Source: Enterobacteriaceae endosymbiont of Donacia clavipes (GTDB lineage: Bacteria; Pseudomonadota; Gammaproteobacteria; Enterobacterales; Enterobacteriaceae). Taken from it: DNA of 64,000 bases. The DNA lies in assembly GCF_012570365.1 (NCBI RefSeq), contig NZ_CP046208.1:5472-69471 (forward strand), given 5' to 3'. The stretch's first letter is position 1, and the number at the start of each line of letters is the position of its first letter. This document shows positions 17,643-26,986 of this stretch, piece after piece. The notes below the pieces were generated by a model. That model was given only the letters and a program-made list of their open reading frames with translations, did no database searches and was not told where the DNA came from. Both the position numbers and the translations under genes were made by a program.

Positions 17643-18608
17643 TTATTTATTTTCTGAAAAAATTGTATTTATAAAATTTTTTGCATTAAATAAACATAAA
17701 TCAGTCATTTTTTCTCCAGTTCCAAAATACCTTATTGGAATATTAAATTCGTCTGCTAAAGAAAAAATAATACCACCTTTTGCAGTACCATCAATTTTAG
17801 TCATGGTAATTCCTGTTACTCCTATATTACGATTAAATATTTTAAGTTGATTAATAGAATTTTGTCCAATATTAGCATCTAAAATTAACATAATTTCATC
17901 AAGAACCCCATTATTTTTTTTTATTACACGAACAATTTTTTTTAATTCTTCCATTAATGAAATATTATTTTGTAATCTTCCTGAAGTATCTGCAATTAAA
18001 ATATCAATTTTATTTTTTTTAGCTTTTAATATTGCATCATAAATAATAGCAGAACTATCTTTTTTTTTTGTATTTTCTGTAAAAAAACTATTACTTTTAT
18101 TACTCCAAGATAATAATTGTTCATGTGCACCTGCTCTAAAAGTATCTCCTGATGCTAAAAAAACAGATTTTCCTTGTTGACGAAAAAAATATGCTAATTT
18201 ACCAATGGTTGTTGTTTTACCTACTCCATTTACACCAATAATTAATATTATAAAAAGATTTTTTTGATTACTAATAATTAATGGCACTTCTGAAGGAAGT
18301 AAAATTTTTAACATCTCTGTTTTAATATATTTATATAACTGGGAAGAATTTTCTAATTTATTTAATTTTGCATATTTTTTAGTTAAATTAATAATTTTAT
18401 TAGTAGTTTTTATACCTACATCAGAAATAATTAATGTTTCTTTTAATTTAGAAAATAATTTCTTATCAATAACATATTTTTTTTTAAAAAGATTAATAAT
18501 TTCTGTACCAATATTTTTACTTGTTTTAAATATTTTTTTTTTAAAATAACTAAAAAAACTTATTTCTTTTTTTTGATTATTTTTAAGAAAATTTTCTTTT
18601 TTTATCAT
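17643..18608 (-). CDS. ftsY: Signal recognition particle receptor FtsY (NG domain only)
   Basis: FtsY docks SRP-ribosome complexes at the inner membrane. The 321 residues contain the N domain and a complete GTPase G domain: GVNGVGKTTTIGKLA (G1, about 124-138), GDTFRAGAHEQL, DTSGRLQNN (G3) and TKIDGTAKGG (G4), ending with the conserved FGTGEKMTDL. E. coli FtsY has 497 residues; the acidic A domain is missing, as in many symbionts, leaving a short lysine-rich N-terminus that could still touch the membrane. Its stop lies 67 bases upstream of the rpoH start. Divergent from rsmD, as in E. coli. Confidence 0.97.
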   Translation of the reverse strand: MIKKENFLKNNQKKEISFFSYFKKKIFKTSKNIGTEIINLFKKKYVIDKKLFSKLKETLIISDVGIKTTNKIINLTKKYAKLNKLENSSQLYKYIKTEMLKILLPSEVPLIISNQKNLFIILIIGVNGVGKTTTIGKLAYFFRQQGKSVFLASGDTFRAGAHEQLLSWSNKSNSFFTENTKKKDSSAIIYDAILKAKKNKIDILIADTSGRLQNNISLMEELKKIVRVIKKNNGVLDEIMLILDANIGQNSINQLKIFNRNIGVTGITMTKIDGTAKGGIIFSLADEFNIPIRYFGTGEKMTDLCLFNAKNFINTIFSENK

Positions 18609-18738
18609 CTTTATTTTATCAAATTTTTTTAAATTTTATAACAAAAAATACTTGATATAATTAAATTAAATTGTTATTTAAATAATATATCAAAATAAAT
18701 TTTAAAGTAATTAATATTTTTTCTTTTTTAAATAAATT

Positions 18739-19317
18739 ATGAAAAAAAATTTTTTTTTAAATAAAGTTAATATTATTTCAGGTAAATGGAAAAGTAAAAA
18801 AATAAATGTAATTAATACTAAAATATTAAGACCTACAATGAGTTTTATTCGTCATAATTTATTTAATTGGATAATGAATGACATACATATGTTAACATGT
18901 TTAGATTGTTATGCAGGAACTGGTATTTTAAGTTTTGAAGCTTTATCTAGAAATGCTTATTCAGCAACTTTATTAGAAAATAATAAAAAAATTTTTAAAC
19001 AAATAAAAAAAAATATTTTTTTATTAAAAATAAAAAATATTTTTTTAATTTACAAAAATACTTTAAATTTTTTATCAAAAAAGGCAACTATAAAATATGA
19101 TCTTGTTTTTATTGATCCTCCTTTTTGTAAAAAAAATATTTTATTATACAAAACTTGTATTTTATTGGAAAAAAATAATTGGTTAAAAAATAATGCTAAA
19201 ATTTTTATTCAATATAAATCTAAAAGTCAAAATTTTTTTTTACCAAAAAATTGGATAATATATCGAAAAAAAAAATTTAGTATTGTTACATACATTCTAT
19301 GTAAAAAAATCTATTAA
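18739..19317 (+). CDS. rsmD: 16S rRNA (guanine(966)-N2)-methyltransferase
   Basis: RsmD methylates G966 of 16S rRNA during small-subunit assembly. The 192 residues (E. coli 198) show the expected order: the basic N-terminal ISGKWKSKKINV with RPTMSFIRHNLFNWI (about 31-45), the SAM motif LDCYAGTGILSFEALSR near 54-70, and the catalytic DPPF near 130. The rest is drifted and lysine-rich. The gene is divergent from ftsY as in E. coli and convergent with tusA, which also lies a few genes from rsmD in E. coli. Confidence 0.94.
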   Translation: MKKNFFLNKVNIISGKWKSKKINVINTKILRPTMSFIRHNLFNWIMNDIHMLTCLDCYAGTGILSFEALSRNAYSATLLENNKKIFKQIKKNIFLLKIKNIFLIYKNTLNFLSKKATIKYDLVFIDPPFCKKNILLYKTCILLEKNNWLKNNAKIFIQYKSKSQNFFLPKNWIIYRKKKFSIVTYILCKKIY

Positions 19318-19325
19318 AATAATAT

Positions 19326-19577
19326 TTATAATTTTTTTATTAAAAATAAATACGGAATTTTACATATTTTCTTATCGAGAATAATATATTTCATAAAATA
19401 ACAAAAATATTTAATATCTAAATTAACTAGTTTATTATCAGTAATGATTAATAAAGTTTCATTTTTTTTCATATTAAATGTAATTTTCTTGATCATCATA
19501 ATTGTTTTTGGACATTCTAATTTTTGTATATTTAAAATAAAATTTGCTTTTTTATAAAAATTATTTTTTTTAGACAT
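19326..19577 (-). CDS. tusA: Sulfur carrier protein TusA
   Basis: TusA receives persulfide sulfur from the cysteine desulfurase IscS and passes it to TusBCD, then TusE and MnmA. The 83 residues (E. coli 81) align throughout: LECPKTIMMIKK matches LRCPEPVMMVRK with the sulfur-carrying Cys, NMKKNETLLIITDN matches NMQPGETLLIIADD, then DIKYFCYFMKY and the terminal PYLFLIKK. The alignment is short but clear. tusA lies near rsmD in E. coli as well. TusE is encoded at 4214-4525; the TusBCD genes are not in this window. Confidence 0.93.
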   Translation of the reverse strand: MSKKNNFYKKANFILNIQKLECPKTIMMIKKITFNMKKNETLLIITDNKLVNLDIKYFCYFMKYIILDKKICKIPYLFLIKKL

Positions 19578-19686
19578 ATTAATATATTATTAATAATAAA
19601 TTTGTATTAATAATTATATTACAAATAAAAAAAATTTTACAAATATCATAAATTAAATTTATTTTAAATAATTTAAGGTCTAAATT

Positions 19687-20685
19687 ATGAATTTAGAAAA
19701 AAAAAAACAAGTAGCTATTGAAAATGCTATTATACAAATAGAAAACCAGTTTGGTAAAGGTTCTATTATGCGTTTAGGTGATAATAGAACTATGGACATA
19801 GAATCTATATCTACAGGATCTATATCTTTAGATATAGCATTAGGTATCGGTGGATTACCTATTGGTAGAATAGTTGAAATATATGGTCCTGAATCATCTG
19901 GTAAAACTACTTTAACACTACAAATTATTGCTCAAGCTCAAAAATTAGGAAAAGTATGTGTTTTTATTGATGCAGAACATGCACTAGATCCTATTTATGC
20001 TAAAAAATTAAATGTTAATATTAATAAACTATTATGTTCACAACCTGATACAGGAGAACAAGCTTTAGAATTATGTGATTCATTAGCAAAATCAGGAGTT
20101 GTAGATGTTATTATTGTAGATTCTGTAGCTGCCTTAACACCAAAAGCTGAGATAGAAGGAGAAATAGGAGATTCACATATAGGATTAGCTGCAAGAATGA
20201 TGAGTCAGGCTATGCGTAAACTAGCAAGTAATTTAAAACAATCGAATACATTATTAATTTTTATTAATCAAATAAGAATGAAAATTGGAATTTTATTTGG
20301 AAATCCTGAAGTAACTACAGGAGGTAATGCATTAAAATTTTATGCTTCTATAAGATTAGATATTAGGAAAATTGGTAATATTAAACAAGGAGATGAAATC
20401 ATAGGTAATGAAACTAGGGTAAAAGTTGTGAAAAATAAAGTTGCTGTACCTTTTAAACAAGCTGAATTTCAAATTATATATGGAAAAGGAATAAATATTT
20501 ATGGAGAATTATTAGATTTAGGGGTTAAAAATAAAATTATCGAAAAATGTGGATCATGGTATAGTTATAAAAATGAAAAAATTGGACAAGGAAAAATAAA
20601 CGCTATAAATTTTTTAAAAAAAAATATAATTAAATCTAATGAAATTGAAAAAAAAATACGAAAAATTTTTTTTAAAAAAAAATAA
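19687..20685 (+). CDS. recA: Recombinase RecA, lacking the acidic C-terminal tail
   Basis: RecA forms the filament for homologous recombination. The 332 residues (E. coli 353) keep the Walker A motif GPESSGKTT near 67-75, the catalytic region [10 protein letters not shown], Walker [12 protein letters not shown], loop 1 region [21 protein letters not shown] and loop 2 region [20 protein letters not shown]. It ends [12 protein letters not shown], so the roughly 20-residue acidic tail that damps E. coli RecA is missing and the end is basic instead. An AAGG stands 10 bases upstream of the ATG. recX is absent; alaS follows 74 bases downstream. Confidence 0.98.
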   Translation: MNLEKKKQVAIENAIIQIENQFGKGSIMRLGDNRTMDIESISTGSISLDIALGIGGLPIGRIVEIYGPESSGKTTLTLQIIAQAQKLGKVCVFIDAEHALDPIYAKKLNVNINKLLCSQPDTGEQALELCDSLAKSGVVDVIIVDSVAALTPKAEIEGEIGDSHIGLAARMMSQAMRKLASNLKQSNTLLIFINQIRMKIGILFGNPEVTTGGNALKFYASIRLDIRKIGNIKQGDEIIGNETRVKVVKNKVAVPFKQAEFQIIYGKGINIYGELLDLGVKNKIIEKCGSWYSYKNEKIGQGKINAINFLKKNIIKSNEIEKKIRKIFFKKK

Positions 20686-20759
20686 TATAAACAAAATTTT
20701 TTATTTTATAAATTATTTTTATTAAATAATATTAAAAATTTTATAAAGATCTGTCATAT

Positions 20760-23372
20760 ATGAAAAATAAAATAAATATAAGTAAAATGTTTTTAAATTT
20801 TTTTCATAAAAAAAAACATAAGATAATAGAAGGTAGTCCCTTAATTCCATATAACGATAAATCATTATTATTTACAAATGCAGGAATGAATCAATTTAAA
20901 GAATATTTTTTGGGATATAAAAAACCTCCTTATTCTAGAATTACTACTATACAAAAATGTATACGAGTAGGAGGTAAACATAATGATTTAAAAAATGTAG
21001 GTTTTACAAGTAGACATCACACATTTTTTAAAATGTTGGGTAATTTTAGTTTTGGAGATTATTTTAAAAAAGAAGCTATTTTTTTTGCATGGGAATTATT
21101 AACTAGTTCTAAATGGTTTAATTTAGAAAAAGAAAAAATATTTATAACTGTATATTATAAAGATATAGAAACATATAATCTTTGGTATAAAGATATTGGT
21201 ATATCTAAAAAAAAAATTTTTTTAATTAAAGATAAAAATAATATTATTTTTAATTCTGATAATTTTTGGCAAATGGCTGAAACTGGACCTTGTGGTCCAT
21301 CTACAGAAATTTTTTATGATTTAGGAAATAATTTTAAAAAAAATATTAATAATAATTTAGGAGAACGTTTTCTTGAAATATGGAATATTGTTTTTATTCA
21401 ATTTAATAAAAATTTAGATGGAAAATTAATTCCTTTATCTATAAGATCAGTTGATACTGGTATGGGATTAGAACGTATCAGTAGTATATTAGAAGGAGTA
21501 AATTCTAATTATAAAATAAATATATTTCAAAAAATTATTAAAAATACAGCTAATATAATTAAAATTAAAGATTTAGAAAATAATTCACTAAAAGTTATAG
21601 CTGATCATATCAGATCTTCTATTTATTTAATATCAGAAAATATTATACCAAATAATGAAAAAAGAGGATATATTTTAAGAAAAATTATAAGAAGGGCAAT
21701 AAATCATGGTAAAATTTTAGGAGAAAAGGGATTATTTTTTTATAAGTTAGTAAAAATATATATTAATAATCTTGAAAATAATGAAGAAAAAATATTTTTA
21801 AGTAAAAAATTAAATTTAATTAAAAATATTATAAAAAAAGAAGAAAAAGATTTTAATAAAATTATTAATAAAGGAAATAAATTATTAAATTTAGAAATTA
21901 AAAAATTAAAAAATAAATATTTATCAGGGGAAAAAATATTCTATTTATATGATACTTTTGGATTATCACCTGAATTAATAAAAAATATATGTATAAATAA
22001 AAATATAAATTTTAATGAAAAAGAATTTATTCAAAATATGAATATACAACGTGAAAGATCGAGAAAAAATAATATTTTTATAAAAAAAAATATATATTAT
22101 AAAAATAAAATTTCAAAATTTACTGGATATATTAATTTTTTTTCTAATAGTAAAATATTAGATATTTATAAGAATAGTATATTAATAAATGAAATTAATG
22201 AAGGAGATATAGGAGAAATAATATTAGATATTACTCCTTTTTTTGGAGAATCAGGAGGACAAATAGGCGATATAGGATATTTAAAAAAAGATGAAAAAAA
22301 TATTTTTCAAGTAAATAAAACAAAAAAAATAGGAGATTTAATTATTCATGAAGGAAAAATGATATTAGGATCATTAAAAAAAAATGAAAATTTATATTCT
22401 AAAATAAATATAAAATATCGTATAATGTTAAGTCGAAATCATTCTGCAACACACTTATTACATTCTAGTTTACTTAAACTTTTTGGTAAAACTATAAAAC
22501 AAAAAGGATCTTTAATTACTGACAAATATCTAAGATTTGATTTTTCTTATAATAACAATTTAAAATTAAAAGATATTTTTCATATAGAAAAAATAATTAA
22601 TCATTATATATACAAAAATATATCTATAAAAATTGAAAAAAAAAAAGAAATAATAAATAAAGATAATAGTAAATATAAAAATATAATAAGAATTGTAAAT
22701 ATTAAAAATATTTCAAAAGAATTATGCTGTGGTACACATGTATCTAGTACTCAAGAAATTGGTTTTTTTATAATTACAAAATTTTTAAATATTGCAAATG
22801 GGATAAAACGTATACACGCTATTACTCATGATTTAGCATTAAAATATGTACAAAAACAAAATGAAAATATTAAATTTATTACTAATTTATTTAAAATAAA
22901 AGAAGAAAATATAGTTAAAAATATTTTATCATATAAAGAAAAATTTTATGCATTACAAAATAATTTAAAACAATTAGAAAAGTATATTTCTTTACAAGAA
23001 GAAAAAAAATTATTAAAAAATAATATTTTAATAAATAATATTAATTTAATAATTAGCGGAATATATTATTTAAATCCAAAAATATTTAATTATATGATAA
23101 AAAATATAATAAAGAAATTTAAACAAACAATAATAATATTATCTACAAAATGGGAAAAAAAAATATTTTTAATTATAAAAATTACTTTAAATATTAATAA
23201 TAATATAAATGCTATTGAAATTATAAAACAAATTTTTGATAAAAATATTTGCAAAATAAATGGATGTGCTAATATAGCACAAGTAAGTATTCATCTTAAT
23301 AAAGATGAATATTATTTTTATTTATCTAAATTAAGAATATTTATTCTAAATAAAATAAATAAATTACATTGA
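20760..23372 (+). CDS. alaS: Alanyl-tRNA synthetase
   Basis: Class II synthetase with editing domain. The 870 residues match E. coli (876). Visible are SPLIPYNDKSLLFTNAGMNQF (class II motif region), GFTSRHHTFFKMLGNFSFGDYF near 80-101, ETGPCGPSTEIFYDLG near 176-191 and GMGLERI near 235. The editing domain keeps the zinc residues in RNHSATHLLHSSL (about 560) and CCGTHVSS near 660, and a weakly conserved C-terminal domain follows. It sits between recA and csrA, as in E. coli apart from the loss of recX. Confidence 0.98.
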   Translation: MKNKINISKMFLNFFHKKKHKIIEGSPLIPYNDKSLLFTNAGMNQFKEYFLGYKKPPYSRITTIQKCIRVGGKHNDLKNVGFTSRHHTFFKMLGNFSFGDYFKKEAIFFAWELLTSSKWFNLEKEKIFITVYYKDIETYNLWYKDIGISKKKIFLIKDKNNIIFNSDNFWQMAETGPCGPSTEIFYDLGNNFKKNINNNLGERFLEIWNIVFIQFNKNLDGKLIPLSIRSVDTGMGLERISSILEGVNSNYKINIFQKIIKNTANIIKIKDLENNSLKVIADHIRSSIYLISENIIPNNEKRGYILRKIIRRAINHGKILGEKGLFFYKLVKIYINNLENNEEKIFLSKKLNLIKNIIKKEEKDFNKIINKGNKLLNLEIKKLKNKYLSGEKIFYLYDTFGLSPELIKNICINKNINFNEKEFIQNMNIQRERSRKNNIFIKKNIYYKNKISKFTGYINFFSNSKILDIYKNSILINEINEGDIGEIILDITPFFGESGGQIGDIGYLKKDEKNIFQVNKTKKIGDLIIHEGKMILGSLKKNENLYSKINIKYRIMLSRNHSATHLLHSSLLKLFGKTIKQKGSLITDKYLRFDFSYNNNLKLKDIFHIEKIINHYIYKNISIKIEKKKEIINKDNSKYKNIIRIVNIKNISKELCCGTHVSSTQEIGFFIITKFLNIANGIKRIHAITHDLALKYVQKQNENIKFITNLFKIKEENIVKNILSYKEKFYALQNNLKQLEKYISLQEEKKLLKNNILINNINLIISGIYYLNPKIFNYMIKNIIKKFKQTIIILSTKWEKKIFLIIKITLNINNNINAIEIIKQIFDKNICKINGCANIAQVSIHLNKDEYYFYLSKLRIFILNKINKLH

Positions 23373-23467
23373 TATTAATTTTTTTTTAAAAATTTGAATT
23401 ATTAATTAAAAAATATAATTACAAAAAATAGTGTTTTCTGTATTTTATTTCTTTTAAGGAGAAAAGG

Positions 23468-23650
23468 ATGCTTATTCTCACTCGCCGAGTAGGCGAAACA
23501 CTTATGATAGGTGATGAAGTTATGGTAACAGTTTTAGGAATAAAAGGAAATCAAGTTCGTATAGGTGTTAATGCTCCTAGAGAAATTTCTGTTCATCGTG
23601 AAGAAATATATCAACGTATACAAGCAGAAAAAAACCAAAAAACAAGTTAA
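23468..23650 (+). CDS. csrA: Carbon storage regulator CsrA
   Basis: CsrA is a dimeric RNA-binding protein that blocks or stabilises mRNAs by binding GGA motifs. The 60 residues are almost identical to the E. coli protein (61), including the N-terminal [17 protein letters not shown] and [19 protein letters not shown] with the RNA-contacting Arg. It has an unusually good ribosome site (AAGGAG, 23456-23461) that contains a GGA motif, as expected for autoregulation. The first dozen codons are much richer in G and C than the surroundings. The tRNA-Ser gene follows on the same strand as in E. coli. Confidence 0.98.
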   Translation: MLILTRRVGETLMIGDEVMVTVLGIKGNQVRIGVNAPREISVHREEIYQRIQAEKNQKTS

Positions 23651-23697
23651 TTAAAATAAAATTTTTTATAATTTTCAAAATCACAAAAATAATTAAT

Positions 23698-23726
23698 TTG
23701 ACATATCTTCTTTTAAAAGATAAAAT
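23698..23726 (+). promoter_or_regulatory. Consensus sigma-70 promoter for tRNA-Ser(GCU)/tRNA-Arg(ACG)
   Basis: TTGACA (23698-23703), exactly 17 bases, then TAAAAT (23721-23726), 16 bases before the tRNA-Ser. A perfect -35, ideal spacing and a 5/6 -10 make this the clearest promoter in the window. The spacer contains the palindrome CTTTTAAAAG. Confidence 0.8.
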
Positions 23727-23742
23727 ATTCTTTTTGTTATTT

Positions 23743-23830
23743 GGTGAGATGGTCGAGTGGTTGAAGGCGCGCCCCTGCTAAGGGTGTATACAGTTTTACT
23801 GTATCGAGAGTTCAAATCTCTCTCTCACCG
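23743..23830 (+). tRNA. serV: tRNA-Ser, anticodon GCU
   Basis: Class II tRNA: acceptor GGTGAGA with TCTCACC, D-arm GTCGAGTGGTTGAAGGC, anticodon stem-loop GCCCCTGCTAAGGGTG with GCT, long variable arm, T-arm GAGAGTTCAAATCTCTC, discriminator G. Same position after csrA as E. coli serV. Reads AGC/AGU. Confidence 0.97.
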
Positions 23831-23843
23831 AAATTTATAAAAA

Positions 23844-23916
23844 GCATCCGTAGCTCAGCGGATAGAGTATTCGGCTACGAACCGAATGGTCGGAGGTTCG
23901 AATCCTCCCGGATGCA
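23844..23916 (+). tRNA. argV: tRNA-Arg, anticodon ACG
   Basis: Acceptor GCATCCG with CGGATGC, D-arm AGCTCAGCGGATAGAGT (one base shorter in the loop than E. coli), anticodon stem-loop TTCGGCTACGAACCGAA with ACG, T-arm GGAGGTTCGAATCCTCC, discriminator A. It follows serV as in E. coli. A34 must be deaminated to inosine by TadA (gene at 35158) to read CGU, CGC and CGA. Confidence 0.97.
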
Positions 23917-23970
23917 TTTTATTTTAAATAATTAAATAATTTTAGAAAAAATTTATTTAATTTATGATTT

Positions 23971-24798
23971 TTAATATTTTCCACGTAAAATTTCATTAAT
24001 TTTAATTTTACTTAAAGTTTTTGTATCTACCTTTTTTACTATTATTGCACAATATAAATTATATTTACCATTTTTAGACGGGATAGTTCCTGGGACTACG
24101 ACTGAATAACTAGGGATAAATCCATAATGAATTAATCCTGTTTCTCTATCATATATTTTAGTACTTTGTCCTATATATACTCCCATCGAAATTACTGATC
24201 CTTTTTTTACAACAACACCTTCTACGATTTCTGATCTTGCTCCTATAAAACAATTATCTTCTATAATAGTTGGATTAGATTGTAGAGGTTCTAAAACTCC
24301 TCCTATTCCAACTCCTCCAGAAATATGTACATTACTTCCTATTTGTGCACAAGAACCTATTGTAGACCATGTATCAATCATAGTACCTACTCCTATATAG
24401 GCACCTATATTAACAAAAGAAGGCATTAATATTGTATTTTTAGAAATATAAGATCCATATCTTATTACAGTGGGAGGAATAACACGACATTTTAAAATTT
24501 TAAAATCCTTTTTTTTAAAATTATTATTAAATTTTAAAGGAATTTTATCATAAAAATTATTATAAGATCCTTCTAGTAAAAAATTTTCATTAATTTTAAA
24601 ATATAATAATATAGCTTTTTTAATCCATTGATGAGTAATCCATTTTTTTTGTATTTTTTCAGAAACTCTGATTAAACCTTTATCCAATAATTTAATTACT
24701 TTATTAATATTAATAATTATTTCTTTATTTTTTAATAAATTATTTTTTTTTTTATAATCTAAAAAATAATTTTCTATAATGTTTTCTAGATTTTTCAT
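23971..24798 (-). CDS. dapD: 2,3,4,5-tetrahydropyridine-2,6-dicarboxylate N-succinyltransferase
   Basis: DapD succinylates tetrahydrodipicolinate in the succinylase branch of lysine and meso-diaminopimelate synthesis, linking with DapA and DapB also encoded here. A left-handed beta-helix of hexapeptide repeats is apparent from [20 protein letters not shown] through [19 protein letters not shown] and [12 protein letters not shown], ending [16 protein letters not shown] chose the ATG at 24798 ([12 protein letters not shown]) because it aligns with the E. coli start and gives 275 residues against 274; an upstream ATG at 24855 would add 19 hydrophobic and basic residues with no counterpart. Confidence 0.96.
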   Translation of the reverse strand: MKNLENIIENYFLDYKKKNNLLKNKEIIININKVIKLLDKGLIRVSEKIQKKWITHQWIKKAILLYFKINENFLLEGSYNNFYDKIPLKFNNNFKKKDFKILKCRVIPPTVIRYGSYISKNTILMPSFVNIGAYIGVGTMIDTWSTIGSCAQIGSNVHISGGVGIGGVLEPLQSNPTIIEDNCFIGARSEIVEGVVVKKGSVISMGVYIGQSTKIYDRETGLIHYGFIPSYSVVVPGTIPSKNGKYNLYCAIIVKKVDTKTLSKIKINEILRGKY

Positions 24799-24901
24799 AT
24801 AATTTTTATAATTAAAAAATTTTTTATTATATTTATTTAAAAAAAACAATATCACTAATTTATAAATTAAACAAATTATAATATTTTTTAAATAAAAATT
24901 A

Positions 24902-26986
24902 TTAATTATTTTTTAATAAATAAATTATTTTTTTTTCATTTAAAATTTTAATATTTAATTTATGTGCTTTTAATAATTTAGAACTTGCATTTTTACCTAA
25001 AATTAAAATATCAGTTTTTTTATTAATATCAAAATTAATTTTTGCACCTAATTTTTTTAATTTATTTATAAAATTTATTCTTGTTATAAAAGAAAATTTA
25101 CCAGTAATAGATATATTTTTTTTATAAAAATAATTTTTTTTTATAATTTTTTTAGAATAAATAATATTAATTTTTTTTAATAAATTTTGAATAATATTTA
25201 TATTATTTTTATTTTTAATAAAATTAAATATATTTAATGATGTTTTAATACCTATTCCTTTAATATTATTTAATTCAATTAAGTTAGTATTTAAAAATTT
25301 ATCTAATGTAAAAAAAAATTGTGATAAATTATAAGATGTAACTATTCCTACCTCTGGTATATTTAAAGAAAATAAAAATTTATCAAAAGTTATTTGTTGT
25401 TTTTTTTGTAAATTTTTTAATATTTTATTAATAGATTTAATTCCTAAATTATTTACTTTTTTTAAAGTAGAATTATCTAAATTTAATAAATCTATAATAT
25501 TTTTTACTAAATTACCATCTACTAATTTATCAATTAATTTATTTCCTATAAAACTAATATTTATAACTTCTTTAGAAATAAAATGTTTTAAATATGCTTT
25601 TAATTGAGATTTACAAGATAATCCTTTATCACAATACAAAATATTATTTTTCTTTTTTATAAGAATTGAATTACAACTGGGACAATTTTTAGGAATTATA
25701 ATATTTTCTATATTATTAAAAAAATTTTTTTCATTTATTATACCTATTATTTTAGGTATAACATCACCACATCTTTGTATAATTATAGTTTTTCCTATTT
25801 GTAAATTTAATTTTTTAATTTCATTAATATTATATAATGTTGCAGAATTAATATTTACTCCTGTAATATTAACTGTATTAAATTTAGCAACAGGTGTAAT
25901 AATACCTGTTCGTCCAATTTGAAAAATAATTTTTTTTAATAATGTTTTTTTTTCTTGTGAAGGAAATTTATATGCTATAGCCCATCTAGGTGCATTAGTT
26001 GTATTACCAACTATTTCTTGTATTTTTATATCATTTATTTTAACTACAATTCCATCTATACTATAAGGTAAAAAATTTCTTTTTTTTTTAAAAATTTCAT
26101 AAAATTTTTTAATTTCTAAATAAGAAGAACAAATTTTTCTATACTTAGATACAGGAAAACCATATAATTCTAAATTATTTAATATTTCTTCTTGATTCAA
26201 AAATTTTTGTTTATTTATAAAACCTATTCCATAACTAAAAAAACTTAATAAAGTTAACATTTTATTATTATTTTTTTTATTTAATTTTAATATACCTAAA
26301 GCAGCACTACGTGTATTACTAAATAATTTATGTTTTAATATAATTTTTTGATTTAATATTTTAAAATTTTTTTTAGTTATAAATATTTCACCTCTTACTT
26401 CTAATAAATTAGGAAAATTATTTTTTAAAAAATGAGGTATATTATTAATTTGAAATATTTTTTTAGTAATATCTTCTCCTATAAGACCATTTCCTCTTGT
26501 TGAAGCTCTTATTAAAAAACCATTTTTATATAATAAATTAATAGCTATTCCATCAAATTTTAATTCACAACAAAAATTTAATTTATTAATTAATTTTTTT
26601 AATGGATATAAAAATTTTTTTAATAAATCTTTTATATGAAAAACATTATTTAATGATAACATCGGTTTTTTATGACGTATCTTTTTTAAAAATATTAATG
26701 GCATAGGTACACCTACTAATTGAGTAGGTGAATACTTATTTTTTAAATAAGGAAATAATTTTTCTAATTTCTTTAATTTTAATATTAAATTATCATATTG
26801 ATAATCAAGAATATTTGAATTATTTAATATATAGTATCTATAATTATGTTCAATAATTATTTTACGTAATTGTAATATTTTTTTTTTATAAATAAAAATT
26901 TTATGAATTTTATATAAAATATTTATTAATTTAGTAATATAAAATTTCAAATTTTTATTTAATTTTTTTTTTCCATATAGTACCAT
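24902..26986 (-). CDS. ligA: NAD-dependent DNA ligase
   Basis: LigA seals nicks in replication and repair. The adenylation lysine lies in [17 protein letters not shown] (KxDG), with [17 protein letters not shown] and [10 protein letters not shown] in the nucleotidyltransferase core. Next come an OB domain, a zinc finger ([13 protein letters not shown] with YCDKGLSC), helix-hairpin-helix repeats and a C-terminal BRCT domain (from about [11 protein letters not shown]). The 694 residues exceed E. coli (671), mostly by an N-terminal extension. The only ATG overlaps the end of cysS by 32 bp in another frame; E. coli alignment would begin about 25-30 residues later, where no ATG exists, so either the extension is real or a rare start is used. 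Confidence 0.95.
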   Translation of the reverse strand: MVLYGKKKLNKNLKFYITKLINILYKIHKIFIYKKKILQLRKIIIEHNYRYYILNNSNILDYQYDNLILKLKKLEKLFPYLKNKYSPTQLVGVPMPLIFLKKIRHKKPMLSLNNVFHIKDLLKKFLYPLKKLINKLNFCCELKFDGIAINLLYKNGFLIRASTRGNGLIGEDITKKIFQINNIPHFLKNNFPNLLEVRGEIFITKKNFKILNQKIILKHKLFSNTRSAALGILKLNKKNNNKMLTLLSFFSYGIGFINKQKFLNQEEILNNLELYGFPVSKYRKICSSYLEIKKFYEIFKKKRNFLPYSIDGIVVKINDIKIQEIVGNTTNAPRWAIAYKFPSQEKKTLLKKIIFQIGRTGIITPVAKFNTVNITGVNINSATLYNINEIKKLNLQIGKTIIIQRCGDVIPKIIGIINEKNFFNNIENIIIPKNCPSCNSILIKKKNNILYCDKGLSCKSQLKAYLKHFISKEVINISFIGNKLIDKLVDGNLVKNIIDLLNLDNSTLKKVNNLGIKSINKILKNLQKKQQITFDKFLFSLNIPEVGIVTSYNLSQFFFTLDKFLNTNLIELNNIKGIGIKTSLNIFNFIKNKNNINIIQNLLKKINIIYSKKIIKKNYFYKKNISITGKFSFITRINFINKLKKLGAKINFDINKKTDILILGKNASSKLLKAHKLNIKILNEKKIIYLLKNN

